Notes: generated by a model not told the origin, from the letters alone. 64,000 bases of DNA from Methanoculleus chikugoensis (GCF_019669965.1 NZ_AP019781.1:2047092-2111091), one strand, 5' to 3'; shown: positions 8,603 through 17,809, counted from the first letter of the stretch. Numbers and translations are program-made.

Positions 8603-9340
8603 ATGCGAGGAAAAGCAGCACTTCTGGGGATCGCCCTGATGGTCCTCTGCGCCGCGGTGATCGGCAACGTCACCGCCCAGTTGCCGGAGGAATCGAGGGA
8701 CAAACTGATCCACGTCTCCGGCACGGGCAAAGTGACGACCACGCCTGATGAGGCCGTCGTCGTCTTCGCGGTCGAGACCGAGAACACCGACGTCAAGACG
8801 GCACAGCAGCAGAACGCAGAGCGGATGGATGCCGTGGTCAACGCACTGAAGAGGGCCGGCATTCCGGAGAAGGACATCAGAACCGCGGGCTACAACATCA
8901 TCCCGGTAACCGAGAGCGACAGCCGGGGTCTGACAACGTCGAAGGTCAAGTACTACCGGGTCGTCAACAGCCTCGAGGTCACGCTGAACGACGTGAACCG
9001 CGCGGGCGAGATCGTCGACCTCGCGGTAGAGAACGGTGCAAACAAGGTCAACCGGTTCTCGTTCACCCTGAGCGACGCAAAGCAGCAGCAGTTCCGGTCG
9101 CAGGCCCTGACCGCCGCGGTCGCACAGGCACGGGGTGACGCGGACGCCGTCGCCGCGGCCATCGGCAAGACCATCGTCGACGTCAAGGAGGTCAACGTCG
9201 GCGGCAGCTACGTGCCCATGGTCTACGACACCCGCTACAACATGATGGAGAAGGCTGCAGGCTCAGCCGTCGCAACCCCGCTCGAGGTCGGCGAGATCGA
9301 CGTGACCGCCACCGTCTCCATCTCCTACATCATCTCCTGA
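8603..9340 (+). CDS. Secreted SIMPL domain (DUF541) protein
   Basis: The 245-residue protein has a signal peptide or anchor (RGKAALLGIALMVLCAAVIG, residues 2-21) and then a SIMPL domain beginning HVSGTGKVTTTPDEAVV. The repeated V-x-F/V strands, the AxxNAxRMDAVVNALKRAGI helix and the final strand VTATVSISYII are typical. SIMPL proteins are extracytoplasmic and poorly understood; bacterial homologues are tied to envelope or oxidative stress. The ATG at 8603 is chosen over a TTG three codons upstream. It is preceded by its own TATA element. Confidence 0.88.
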   Translation: MRGKAALLGIALMVLCAAVIGNVTAQLPEESRDKLIHVSGTGKVTTTPDEAVVVFAVETENTDVKTAQQQNAERMDAVVNALKRAGIPEKDIRTAGYNIIPVTESDSRGLTTSKVKYYRVVNSLEVTLNDVNRAGEIVDLAVENGANKVNRFSFTLSDAKQQQFRSQALTAAVAQARGDADAVAAAIGKTIVDVKEVNVGGSYVPMVYDTRYNMMEKAAGSAVATPLEVGEIDVTATVSISYIIS

Positions 9341-9463
9341 TCACCTCTACCACCTCTTTTCGTCTGCGGGCCCGGGGGACTCCGATCTCCGGGCCGCTCC
9401 CCTATCTCACGGCCTGCCCTCTTGCGAAGCATAATCGTCTGCGAGGAGAGACCGGGTCTATCT

Positions 9464-10126
9464 ATGTTCACGATAACCGAGGCCTACAACAACATCCCCT
9501 GCCGGGAGGGGCTCACGACGGACTGGGGGTTCTCCTGTCTGATCGAGGAGGCGGGCCTGCTCTTCGACACCGGGGCAAAAAGAGACGTGCTGGTATCCAA
9601 TATGGAGGCGCTCGGCATCGATCCCGGAGATCTCCGCTATCTCGTGCTCTCCCACGACCACCACGACCATATCGGCGGCATCGCGGCGGTTCTTGCCGCG
9701 AACCCGTCGATGGAGGTCTATGTCCACAACGCGTTCTCCGAAAAGACGCTTTCGCTGATCCGGGAGCATACAGAACCGCGGATCGTGGATGGGTGGACGG
9801 AGATCGCGGACGGCATCGCCGTGACCGGCCCGCTCGGGACGGCTATCCGGGAGCAGTCGCTCGCGGTCGCCGTATCGGGCGGCTGTCTGGTCGTCACCGG
9901 GTGCGCACACCCCCACATCGGCCGGATCGTCGAGAGGGTGTCCCGGGAGGGCAGGGTGTGGGGCGTCATCGGCGGGCTGCACACCGTCTCCGGTGAGGAC
10001 ATCGCCGCGCTCGCAGGGGTGGCGTACCTCTCGGCGTCGCACTGCACCGATAAGATTGCGGAACTCGCAGAACGTTACCCGAACACGTTCCGGCCGGGGG
10101 GTGTGGGGAAGGTGCACCGGATCTGA
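9464..10126 (+). CDS. Metallo-beta-lactamase fold hydrolase (COG1237-like)
   Basis: The 220-residue protein contains the metal-binding motif SHDHHDHIGG (residues about 64-73), the TGCAHPHIGRIVE motif and a C-terminal GGLHT...SHCTDKIAELAERYP segment. That order fits the COG1237 group, often annotated as dihydropterin ribofuranosylaminobenzene phosphate synthase. In methanogens a tetrahydromethanopterin role has been suggested for the family, but it is not shown here. Start is the ATG at 9464; a TTG at 9422 would add residues without family support. It is convergent with mscS, 7 bases apart. Confidence 0.8.
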   Translation: MFTITEAYNNIPCREGLTTDWGFSCLIEEAGLLFDTGAKRDVLVSNMEALGIDPGDLRYLVLSHDHHDHIGGIAAVLAANPSMEVYVHNAFSEKTLSLIREHTEPRIVDGWTEIADGIAVTGPLGTAIREQSLAVAVSGGCLVVTGCAHPHIGRIVERVSREGRVWGVIGGLHTVSGEDIAALAGVAYLSASHCTDKIAELAERYPNTFRPGGVGKVHRI

Positions 10127-10133
10127 AAAAAAG

Positions 10134-10985
10134 TTATTCGTTCTTTTCGGCAGAACCGCCCTTCGCCTCAGGCCCGTCCGCGAACCAGACGGTGCGCTGC
10201 GGGAAGGGCATCTCGATGCCGTTCTCTTCGAGCGCCTGTTTGATCTTCCAGAGGAGATCCGTCCGGACGTCCCACCAGTTCCGGGCCGGCGCCCAGATGT
10301 AGGCGGTCAGGTTGACGCCGTCGTCCCCCAGGTTATCGACGAAGACCGACGGCGCCGGGCTCTTGAGCGCGAAGGGGTGGGTCTCGATGACCCCTTTTGC
10401 AATCCGGATTGCCGCATCGGCGTCGTCCTGGTACCGGATACAGATCTCATACGTGAACCGCCGGGCTGCGTTGTGGACGTAGTTCGTGATGTTCGAGGTG
10501 AAGACCTTCTCATTCGGGATCCGGATGTAGATCCCGTCGTAGGTCTTGATGACGGTCGAGAGAACACGGACATCCTCGACACTGCCGCTGACGTCCGCGA
10601 CGTTGATGTTGTCGCCGATCCGGATCGGGTGCTCGAACATCAAAAAGAGCCCCGAGATCAGGTTGGAGACGACGCTCTGGCTCGCAAAACCGATGACCAG
10701 ACCGGCGATTCCCCCGGCCACCAGGAGGCCCGAGAGGTCGAAGTTGAGCTGCGGGAGAGCGACGACGAACGCCCAGACGACGATGATGTAGTAGACCAGC
10801 TTCGTGAGCAGCTCGCGCTCGTTCTTGGGCAGCCGCTCGGCAAGAACCCTCCGGACGTTCGTCGCGACAACCTTCGCGATGATAACGCCGACCATGAGGA
10901 TGACGGCGAAGTACAGGATACGCTCGACGGTGATATCGCCGACGCCGATCGGGATCTCCAGGACCTCCGTCACGTTGAACGCCAT
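10134..10985 (-). CDS. mscS: MscS-type mechanosensitive channel
   Basis: The ATG at 10985 overlaps the stop of the upstream DUF432 gene (TGATG), giving 283 residues. There are three hydrophobic helices, and the pore-lining region reads LVAGGIAGLVIGFASQSVVSN, the Gly/Ala-rich TM3 of MscS, followed by the beta domain (HPIRIGDNINVADVSGSVED) and the cytoplasmic alpha/beta vestibule. It should open under membrane tension to release osmolytes. The C-terminal tail is charged (GPEAKGGSAEKNE). Translational coupling with DUF432 suggests the two work together. Confidence 0.92.
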   Translation of the reverse strand: MAFNVTEVLEIPIGVGDITVERILYFAVILMVGVIIAKVVATNVRRVLAERLPKNERELLTKLVYYIIVVWAFVVALPQLNFDLSGLLVAGGIAGLVIGFASQSVVSNLISGLFLMFEHPIRIGDNINVADVSGSVEDVRVLSTVIKTYDGIYIRIPNEKVFTSNITNYVHNAARRFTYEICIRYQDDADAAIRIAKGVIETHPFALKSPAPSVFVDNLGDDGVNLTAYIWAPARNWWDVRTDLLWKIKQALEENGIEMPFPQRTVWFADGPEAKGGSAEKNE

Positions 10986-11689
10986 CAGTAACCCCACTCC
11001 ATCAGGTACCCCCGGTTGATCACCGGGACCTTGCGGGCCGCATACAGTTCGACGGACTTCGTCATCCCGGGCCGGAGCGGAGCGTCGATGAAATCCGTCT
11101 CCGCCAGATTCGGGCTGAGGATCTTCATCGTGGCGGAGGAGGCCACGAGGTCGTCGTAGTAGATCTTCATATCGACGCTCTCGAAGACGGCAGTGGAGAC
11201 CTCCACCCACTCGTGGGATGCGTTATGGATGGAGAGTTCCATCACCCCCTCGCGGAAGGCCTCGACGGCGGGGATCTCCGGGTAGACCGCGCTCCGGTAC
11301 CACCGCGCGATGATTCCGGTCGTCGGCGAGCCGTAGAGCGTGTATTTCTGGGTGCCAAGACCAAAGACATCGAGCACCTCGATATCCCTTGCGGACTCTA
11401 TAAAAACGCCGATCTCGACGGGGAACTTCAGGTAGACCGTCCGGGAGGTTCCGGGCTCGATCACCATCGGGGAGAACTCCATCAGCAGGAAATTCGTGAT
11501 ATCTTTGGGGAGGTTGACCGGCTCGACCGGGTTGATGATCACCTCACCGGTATCCGAGACCAGGATCCGCTCGAACGTCTGCCCTTCGCATCTGCGCCGG
11601 TAGGTCAGGAGACCGTCGACACTCCCGGTTTCCACCAAAATATCGCCGCATTCGCGGCGAAAAGTGCCCCTGTAACGTCCGAACATCAT
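10985..11689 (-). CDS. DUF432 family protein
   Basis: The 234-residue protein (ATG 11689, with another ATG at 11686) carries the archaeal DUF432 pattern: FGRYRG at the start, RIVNPVEP-like IINPVEPVNLP near residue 60, EIGVFI and the GTQKYTLYGSPTTGIIARWY segment. No membrane helix is obvious. DUF432 genes often accompany MscS genes in methanogens, and here the stop and the mscS start overlap by one base. A likely role is modulating or assembling the channel, which is inference. An AT-rich element (TTAATATTTGAG on the minus strand, about 11705-11716) may be its promoter. Confidence 0.8.
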   Translation of the reverse strand: MMFGRYRGTFRRECGDILVETGSVDGLLTYRRRCEGQTFERILVSDTGEVIINPVEPVNLPKDITNFLLMEFSPMVIEPGTSRTVYLKFPVEIGVFIESARDIEVLDVFGLGTQKYTLYGSPTTGIIARWYRSAVYPEIPAVEAFREGVMELSIHNASHEWVEVSTAVFESVDMKIYYDDLVASSATMKILSPNLAETDFIDAPLRPGMTKSVELYAARKVPVINRGYLMEWGY

Positions 11690-11862
11690 GTATGATCTGC
11701 AAATACTCAAATATTAACTTACGCGATAGACGTGATCCACCGGGGCCGCGTCCCGGCACCCGATCCCGGCAGACGAACGAATACGGGCGTTTATGCAGAT
11801 ACTCAAACAGAATAGAGTAGTTGTGGGAAATCAGCCCGGTTTAAATGGGAACGAACTGGGAA

Positions 11863-11872
11863 GATATAAATA
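11863..11872 (+). promoter_or_regulatory. TATA box upstream of the PAS histidine kinase
   Basis: GATATAAATA lies 37-46 bases before an in-frame ATG at 11909 and about 240 bases before the preferred kinase start at 12110. Either a short leader with an N-terminal extension or a leader of about 200 bases is possible. Confidence 0.5.
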
Positions 11873-12109
11873 ATAAATCTTTTTGCTGATATATTTCGTG
11901 GAAGATAAATGGACACCCTTTTAACCGGCTGCCCCAGACATTTTTCCTGTGCGTTCGCCCCAACCAATGATACGCAGGGGCACCGTATCGGCCGGCACGG
12001 AGGACTCACCCGGAGATCGGGGCGAGAGAGCCTTCTCGCGGCATTGCGGGACGAGAACAGTTCCCGGGTGATACATGTGAAGATAGAACAAAAAAGGGTC
12101 AGGGAATCC

Positions 12110-13543
12110 ATGAATCACAGCCGGATACCCGTGAGTATCTTCGACCACCTCCAGCAGCCGGCGCTCGTCCTCGACTGCGAGGGCCGGGTGATCGTCTGGA
12201 ACGACAGCATGGAGCGGTACACCGGCGTTCCGGCGGAAGAGATCGTGGGAAAAGGGGGATACGCACATGGAAAAGCGTTGTTCGGCGAGGCCTGCCCCAC
12301 ACTGGCAAACAGCATCCTGACTCACAGTGAAGCCGGGAGCGGCCATTACCGCCTGCTGCGCCACGAAGGCGAAGAACTGCTCGCCGAGTCGCGGATCCCC
12401 GCGATATCCGGGAGTGCGGTCGTCTGCATGGCCGCACCCCTCTACGATACCGGCGGCCGGCAGATCGGTGCGGTCGAGACCATCCGCGAGGTTCCGCAGG
12501 ATAGGGCGGCCGACGAGTCCCGCGGCATGCCGGAGGAGCAGGTGCGGATCCTCGCGAGTTCTCTGCCCGACATGATCTTCACGCTCGGCAGGGACGGCAC
12601 CTTCACCCAGTTCTTCTGGACCGGCGGCTGGACTCAGGGCGTCAACCCGGAAGAGGTCGTGGGCAGAACGCCCCAAGCCCTGTTTCCGCCGGAGGAAGCG
12701 GACTTTCTGACCGGGGCAGCGTGCCGGGTCATCGAGACGGGGGAGACCGTATCGGAGACCCGGTCGTTCTCGTGGCGCGGTGAGGAGCGGTCGTTCCAGG
12801 TCGCCATCCATCCCCTGCACAACGCTTCCGGGAGGATCGCGGCCGCGACCGGGGTGGGCCGGGAGATCACCCGGGAGATAGCCTGCGAACAGGCCGGCCG
12901 GCTCTCCAGCCTCTACCTCGACCTGCTCGGCACCGACATCTACAACACCAGCATGGTTGCGGCAACGATCATCGAGATGCTCCGCGACCGGCTCTCCGGC
13001 GAAGAGGCAGAACTCGCTCAGAGGGTCAAGATTACGATCGAGCAGGGGATCAACGTCATCAAGAACGTCGAACTCCTGACCGCGCTCAACAAACACAGCA
13101 TCCGCCTGGAACCGGTCGACCTCTCCGCCGCCATCCGCGACCAGATGCAGCGGTACGCAGGCATCGATATCCGGTACGAAGGCGGAACCTGCATGATCTG
13201 GGCAAACCCCCTTCTTGAGCACATCATATCCAACCTGATCAGCAACAGCATCAAGTTCGGCGGCATGAAGGTCAGGATCGAGGTATCCGTCATGGAGACC
13301 GCAGACACCGTGATGCTCTCCGTCGCCGATACCGGCATCGGCATACCGGATCACGTAAAGCCGAACATCTTCGACCGCTTCAGCCGGGAGGGGAGCAAAA
13401 CCCCCTCCGGGGGCAGGGGTCTCGGGCTGCACATCGTCAAGACCCTCGTGACCCGGTACGGCGGACGCGTCTGGGCGGCCGACCGGGTTCCCGGGAAACC
13501 GGAGGAAGGGGCGGCAATCAAGATCATCTTCCAGAAGTGCTAG
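12110..13543 (+). CDS. PAS domain sensor histidine kinase with altered phosphoacceptor site
   Basis: The 477-residue soluble protein has two PAS domains (about 6-115 and 140-255), a helical DHp-like region (about 265-345) and an HATPase domain (about 365-475) with NLISNSIKFGG (N box), VADTGIGIP (G1) and GGRGLGLHIVK (G2). The helix where related archaeal kinases carry a His reads LYLDLLGTDIYNTSMVA, with Thr at the expected His position. It may be a catalytically altered or pseudo kinase. The frame is open back to an ATG at 11909, but the extra 67 residues look atypical; GTG 12077 is another possible start. No response regulator gene is adjacent. Confidence 0.83.
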   Translation: MNHSRIPVSIFDHLQQPALVLDCEGRVIVWNDSMERYTGVPAEEIVGKGGYAHGKALFGEACPTLANSILTHSEAGSGHYRLLRHEGEELLAESRIPAISGSAVVCMAAPLYDTGGRQIGAVETIREVPQDRAADESRGMPEEQVRILASSLPDMIFTLGRDGTFTQFFWTGGWTQGVNPEEVVGRTPQALFPPEEADFLTGAACRVIETGETVSETRSFSWRGEERSFQVAIHPLHNASGRIAAATGVGREITREIACEQAGRLSSLYLDLLGTDIYNTSMVAATIIEMLRDRLSGEEAELAQRVKITIEQGINVIKNVELLTALNKHSIRLEPVDLSAAIRDQMQRYAGIDIRYEGGTCMIWANPLLEHIISNLISNSIKFGGMKVRIEVSVMETADTVMLSVADTGIGIPDHVKPNIFDRFSREGSKTPSGGRGLGLHIVKTLVTRYGGRVWAADRVPGKPEEGAAIKIIFQKC

Positions 13544-13647
13544 TGGGATTTTTCGCGCCTCCGGGTGCGGGCCGCCGTCCGGAGGATACGGGGTTCGGAG
13601 GATGGATCCGGCTCGCTTTCCCTGTCGGCAGAACCTATCGCTTTCTC

Positions 13648-13940
13648 CCTGTAGCCCCCACCCTGTCTCCACCTTGTACACGGGCACTTGTAACCCCCAC
13701 CCCGCCCGGCCTTCGGCCTCCTCCCCCGCCCACGAGGGGCGGGGGCAGTGCGTGGCGATAGCCAGTGGGAAGCCGTGTTACGGGAGGGGAACCAGGATTA
13801 CACCCATTCCAGTATCTCCCCAAGCAGTGGACTGTGGGGATATCACCATTGGGGGCGGGGCCGACGGGGAGGGGGTTCACCCCCTCCCCTGTCTCCATTG
13901 CGTAAGGCTCTTCTTTGTAGCCCTCAACCCACCTGCGCTT
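13648..13940. repeat. Dispersed GC-rich non-coding repeat, copy 1
   Basis: This intergenic stretch closely resembles 37558-37914. Shared blocks include GGGGCGGGGGCAGTGCGTGG, GGGAAGCCGTG, the run around CAGTGGAC, a GGGG-x-GGGG block before GACGGGGAG, and CCCTCCCCTGTCTC followed by ATTGCGTAAGG. Differences are substitutions and indels, and no shared reading frame is conserved, so it is a dispersed repeat or structured RNA and not a coding duplication. It fills most of the 489-base gap between the histidine kinase and the NusA-like gene. No other gene is seen in the gap. Confidence 0.75.
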
Positions 13941-14032
13941 CGCACTCCATCCCCCCGATGCCCGGGGTACTCAGATATATATCCCGCGAGCGACTATATC
14001 ATACCGCATCATTCCCATTGGGGACTGCTTCA

Positions 14033-14473
14033 ATGATACGAACAATATGCTTTAAAGAACGAAGATATATCGAAGAGTTGAGAATTCTTACCCGGGCGAC
14101 CGCGCTGGACTGCATCATCGACGAGCGCTTCGACCGCATAGTATACCTCATAAAAGAAGGAGACATGGGTCTCGCCATCGGCCGGAAGGGGAGCAATATC
14201 CGGAAGATGCAGAGGGTTCTCGGAAAACGCATCGAGATGGTCGAATACTCCCCGGAGATCGAGCAGTTTGCGAAGAACGTCTTCAAGCCTGCCGCCGTCG
14301 TCGGCGTCGCGAAGAGAGACGACGGAAAACTCACGGTGTACGTCAGCCCGGGCGACCTCGGCATCGCCATAGGAAAAGGCGGATGCACCATCGAGAAGGC
14401 GCGGATCCTGCTTGCCCGGTACTTCGATACCGAACTCGGCGAGGTGCTCGCGGGAGAGGAAACTCATGCGTGA
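14033..14473 (+). CDS. NusA-like KH-domain transcription factor
   Basis: The 146-residue protein has two KH domains with GXXG loops: GLAIGRKGSNIRKMQRV and GIAIGKGGCTIEKARIL. There is no S1 domain, which fits the short archaeal NusA-like proteins thought to bind nascent RNA in transcription elongation or termination. In many archaea this gene sits near rpoA and S12; here it is instead followed by hisE with an 8-base overlap. The ATG at 14033 is chosen because upstream in-frame sequence belongs to the non-coding repeat. Confidence 0.88.
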   Translation: MIRTICFKERRYIEELRILTRATALDCIIDERFDRIVYLIKEGDMGLAIGRKGSNIRKMQRVLGKRIEMVEYSPEIEQFAKNVFKPAAVVGVAKRDDGKLTVYVSPGDLGIAIGKGGCTIEKARILLARYFDTELGEVLAGEETHA

Positions 14474-14759
14474 TTGGACCATCCTCGAAGAGGTCTGGCA
14501 GGTCATCCAGGACCGGGCGGAGCACCCGTCCGCCGAAAGTTACGTCAGTTCCGTCCTGACCCACCGGAAAGGGATCGACAAATCCCTCGAAAAGGTCGGT
14601 GAAGAGGCGGTCGAGTTCATCCTTGCCGCCAAGAATCAGGTCCCGGAGAGGACGGTCTCTGAGGCGGCCGATCTCCTCTTCCACCTGCTGGTGGCGCTCC
14701 GGGCATCCGGCACCGATGTCGGCGACGTGCTCGACGAACTTGCAGCGCGCCGGAAGTAA
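14466..14759 (+). CDS. hisE: Phosphoribosyl-ATP pyrophosphohydrolase
   Basis: The 97-residue protein shows the MazG-like HisE pattern: LEEVWQVIQDRAEHP, SSVLTHRKGIDKSLEKVGEEAVE and EAADLLFHLLVAL, with the E-x-x-E and E-x-x-D metal-binding pairs. It hydrolyses phosphoribosyl-ATP in the second step of histidine synthesis. It overlaps the NusA-like gene by 8 bases, so the pair is probably co-translated. The stop abuts the convergent bifunctional nuclease gene with no gap. Confidence 0.93.
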   Translation: MRDWTILEEVWQVIQDRAEHPSAESYVSSVLTHRKGIDKSLEKVGEEAVEFILAAKNQVPERTVSEAADLLFHLLVALRASGTDVGDVLDELAARRK

Positions 14760-15206
14760 TCAGAGATACTCTTTGAGGTCGACCATCCTCGGGAGATCGT
14801 CCTTCTTCACCGCCGCCGTCTCCACGACCGTATCCTCGATCATGATCGGCGCCCGGTAACGCAGAGCGATGGCTATCCCGTCGCTCGGCCGGCAGTCCAT
14901 GATCTCGGTTCGCGATCCCTGCCGCAGATGGAGTTTGGCGTAGAAGACCCCCTCCTCCAGAGAATCGATGTGCAGAGAATCGAGCGCGATCTCAAAGCTC
15001 CGGAACATCTCAACGATGAGATCGTGGGTGATGGGGCGGGGGAGCATCTCGCTGTTGAGCGCGTTGCTGATCGAGATCGCTTCCCAGAGCCCGACGTAGA
15101 TGGGTATCGTGCTGTCGCCCCCGGCATCCAGGATGACCGTCGGCGCTGCTCCCATCTCGCTCACCGACATGAACACACCCTGCACCCTGCAGCTTTGAGC
15201 CGTCAT
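14760..15206 (-). CDS. Bifunctional nuclease (DUF151) family protein
   Basis: The 148-residue protein starts at ATG 15206, preceded by AGGTGATC. It carries the DUF151 pattern: IPIYVGLWEAISISNALN, a middle helix RPITHDLIVEMF, then YAKLHL and DCRPSDGIAIALRYRAPI. The DCRPSDAIAIA-like motif is diagnostic. Plant and bacterial relatives have RNase and DNase activity, but the archaeal role is unknown. Confidence 0.88.
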   Translation of the reverse strand: MTAQSCRVQGVFMSVSEMGAAPTVILDAGGDSTIPIYVGLWEAISISNALNSEMLPRPITHDLIVEMFRSFEIALDSLHIDSLEEGVFYAKLHLRQGSRTEIMDCRPSDGIAIALRYRAPIMIEDTVVETAAVKKDDLPRMVDLKEYL

Positions 15207-15252
15207 GTGATCACCTGACATCAGCCTTCTGATGTTTAAACCTTGGGGTCAA

Positions 15253-16293
15253 TCACCGCTGCTTTTTGGCGCGGGCAAGGAACTCGCGCCGGACAATGAC
15301 GAGACTCGAAAGGAGACCGAGGAGGATGTTCAGGTAGTAGAAGATCAGCCTCCAGAGGAGGACGAAGACGCCCACGATCGCCGACGGGACGAAGAGGCTG
15401 TAGAGCGACGTGGCGCCGATCTCCGCAACGCCCGAGCCGCCCGGGGTGAGCGGGATCATCATGATGATGGCGAGGACGAGCTGGACGACGAACGACTCGA
15501 TGAAATATGGGGGCTGCCCGAGGCCGATGAGCAGCATCGATGCGACGACGAACTCCGAGACCCAGAAGAGCAGGGTGAAGAGCATCCCCCATACGAGGCC
15601 GCTTTTCCCGTGGTTCACGAACCTGACGAGCCCCCGGTTGAAGTTGTCCACCTCGCGGTCGATCGTCTCCAGCAGGCTCTCGAGCCGCTTTAAGTGCCAT
15701 CGGCGGTCGATCCACCGCGAGATCCCTTTGAGCACCCGCTTGAGATGGTCCGGGTTCTTGACGGAGTAGACGAAGACGAGCACGAAGAGGGTGACGAAGA
15801 TCCAGGCGGCGTACATCAGGGCGCTCAGCCCGCTGAACCCCGAGGCGAGGCTGCTCCAGTAGTTGCCGAGGAAGAGCATGGCGAAGGCCCCGAGCGCCCC
15901 GAGGATGATTCCGTCGAGGATCCGCTCCATGATGACGACGGCGGTGGCGTCCCCGACCGGAACGCCCGCCCGGTAGAGTTCGTGAATCCTGACCGGTTCC
16001 CCGCCCGCCTGTGACGGGGTTACCGCCGCAACGAGCATGTTCGCGAGCACCAGGTTCACGCAGTGCGTGAGGTGTACCCGGTACCCGAGCGACGCCGACA
16101 TCTTCTGGATGCGGAGCGCCCAGAACCCGAGCGAGAGGAGGTGAAGGAGGACGGCAAGAACCAGGTAATACGGGTTTATCCGGCTGAGGTACTCGATCGT
16201 CGACTCGTCGACGGTGAAGTACAGAACGCCCGCCATGACAAGAGCGCTGAAACTGAGCGAGACGAGCAGCCACTTCCACTGAGACCTCTTCAT
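15253..16293 (-). CDS. Flippase-like (lysylphosphatidylglycerol synthase TM region) membrane protein
   Basis: The 346-residue protein begins at ATG 16293 (MKRSQWKW) with a GGGAGCG ribosome binding site. It has about eight hydrophobic helices and the family signatures AVTPSQAGGEPVRIHEL (near residue 90) and MMIPLTPGGSGVAEIG (near residue 290). This UPF0104/AglD-like family is related to the MprF membrane domain and is thought to flip or modify lipids. No catalytic soluble domain is attached. It is separated from the DUF151 gene by about 45 bases on the same strand. Confidence 0.85.
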   Translation of the reverse strand: MKRSQWKWLLVSLSFSALVMAGVLYFTVDESTIEYLSRINPYYLVLAVLLHLLSLGFWALRIQKMSASLGYRVHLTHCVNLVLANMLVAAVTPSQAGGEPVRIHELYRAGVPVGDATAVVIMERILDGIILGALGAFAMLFLGNYWSSLASGFSGLSALMYAAWIFVTLFVLVFVYSVKNPDHLKRVLKGISRWIDRRWHLKRLESLLETIDREVDNFNRGLVRFVNHGKSGLVWGMLFTLLFWVSEFVVASMLLIGLGQPPYFIESFVVQLVLAIIMMIPLTPGGSGVAEIGATSLYSLFVPSAIVGVFVLLWRLIFYYLNILLGLLSSLVIVRREFLARAKKQR

Positions 16294-16490
16294 CCACGAC
16301 GCTCCCGGGCACGGGGACGGTCCCCGGAAAGACCGACCCTCACCCCCGGGTGCTGCAGCCGTCTTCGAACGGCCGGGCAGCACCGGAGGGAAACACCCGA
16401 TTTTTAGTAATAATTTATCGTGCGGCTACTATTTAACGATGGTTTTATCGAAAAATCGATAGAACCGGGGATCCGCGAAAAAACCGGATC

Positions 16491-17060
16491 CTAAACGGTG
16501 AAGAGGCCCCGCTCCCCGGTTATCCTGAACAGCCCCGCGCGGATGCCGGCATCGAGCCAGGCATAGCCGTAACTGAACCGGGCGAGGGCGGCGGAGAGGT
16601 CGCCCGCATCGAGGTATGCCGCACCCTGCGCATACCAGCCGCGTGCCGCCGAATAAAACTCTCCGGCCGCTGCGTGGAGCGGGCTCGCCTCGTCCGCCGC
16701 CGCCTCGACCGTTCCGAGAGCCGCATCGAGCATCCGCCGGTAGCGGTGCGTCTTCTCGTCGAGGCGGGCAGCCTGCGATGCCGGTATGCCCGCATCCACC
16801 GTCTCCGGGGGGTGGGCGAGAGAAGGCACGAGCAGCCCGAGGTGCGAGCCGGCGTCAAGCCACCCGAGCCCGTAGGCAAACGCGGCGAGGGCGTTCACCC
16901 GGTCGCCAGCCCGGAGAAACGCAAACCCGTCGCTGTGGTATGCGATAGCCATCTCGAGCACCTCCCCGGCCGCCCGGGAGAGGGAGGTGCCGTCCGGGAC
17001 GGCGATCCCGGCCGGAGAAAGGGCTTCCCCATAGAGAGCGCCGTAGTCGTCGAGGTTCAT
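16491..17060 (-). CDS. DUF357 family protein with internal duplication
   Basis: The 189-residue protein contains two similar helical repeats: [20 protein letters not shown] (about residue 44) followed by GLGWLDAG, and [19 protein letters not shown] (about residue 145) followed by GYAWLDAG. These resemble a tetratricopeptide-like pair and match archaeal DUF357 proteins. Its ATG overlaps the dph5 stop by 4 bases (ATGA), an arrangement that suggests coupling to diphthamide synthesis or elongation factor 2 modification. Function is not established. Confidence 0.8.
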   Translation of the reverse strand: MNLDDYGALYGEALSPAGIAVPDGTSLSRAAGEVLEMAIAYHSDGFAFLRAGDRVNALAAFAYGLGWLDAGSHLGLLVPSLAHPPETVDAGIPASQAARLDEKTHRYRRMLDAALGTVEAAADEASPLHAAAGEFYSAARGWYAQGAAYLDAGDLSAALARFSYGYAWLDAGIRAGLFRITGERGLFTV

Positions 17061-17809
17061 AGGCCGGCGAAGATCTCCAGGTACTCGCGCTCCATCGGGT
17101 GGAGCTCCGCCGGCACGGCGAGGATATGGAGCGGGGGGCCGAAATCCGTCTCTTTGAGGGTCGCGCCGGTTCCGGCGGCAACCACCGGGCGATCCGACCC
17201 CGCCCGGGCGATCCCCACGTAGAGCGCGGGCGGTTCGATACCGCGCTTCTCTGCCATCTCCTCGAGAACGGCGATCGCCTCCGGGACGCGCATGTAGCGA
17301 TCCTTCTGGATATCCAGGTAGACGAGAGTATGGAGGTTCTGCGCAAGATTCGCCGCAATCGTCTCGATCGGAGCCGTCGGGAACCAGCCCTTCGCGGGGA
17401 ACGGCACCGAGCAGGACTTCCCGAACCGGTAGTTCTGCAGGCCCGAGAGGCCCGAGACCGCGCTCGATATCGACGACGCGTGGATGATGGAGGTCTCGAT
17501 CCCCGCGGCGGCCGCCCGCAGCCGGAGATCCGCATGCGTCGTCGAGACCATGGGATCCCCTCCGGTCAGGAACGCCACCCGGCCGGCAGCGGCACGATCG
17601 AGGATATCGCGGGGGTTCTGCTCGACGTCCTCCCGGCCGAGCACCCGGATCTCCTTTCCAAAGAACGCTTCCATCGCACCGACGTCCGTCCCCATCAACC
17701 GCGACGTATACGCCTCTAAAAAGACGGCATCGGCGCTCCTGACGTATTCGAGGCCTTTGACCGATATATCCCCGAGGTCGAAGAGCCCGAGACCCACGAA
17801 TGTCAACAT
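17057..17809 (-). CDS. dph5: Diphthine synthase
   Basis: The 250-residue protein opens with [18 protein letters not shown], the tetrapyrrole-methylase fold start typical of Dph5, and contains [43 protein letters not shown] and a [10 protein letters not shown] segment. Dph5 methylates the modified histidine of translation elongation factor aEF2 with S-adenosylmethionine during diphthamide formation. The downstream DUF357 gene overlaps by 4 bases. Confidence 0.95.
   Translation of the reverse strand: MLTFVGLGLFDLGDISVKGLEYVRSADAVFLEAYTSRLMGTDVGAMEAFFGKEIRVLGREDVEQNPRDILDRAAAGRVAFLTGGDPMVSTTHADLRLRAAAAGIETSIIHASSISSAVSGLSGLQNYRFGKSCSVPFPAKGWFPTAPIETIAANLAQNLHTLVYLDIQKDRYMRVPEAIAVLEEMAEKRGIEPPALYVGIARAGSDRPVVAAGTGATLKETDFGPPLHILAVPAELHPMEREYLEIFAGL

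Noticed and set aside
11921-13687. 588-codon minus frame opposite the histidine kinase
   Set aside because: Antisense shadow; the plus frame has PAS and ATPase motifs.
13748-14032. N-terminal extension of the NusA-like protein
   Set aside because: The in-frame upstream codons fall in the dispersed repeat, which recurs elsewhere without this frame; the KH protein start at 14033 fits family length.
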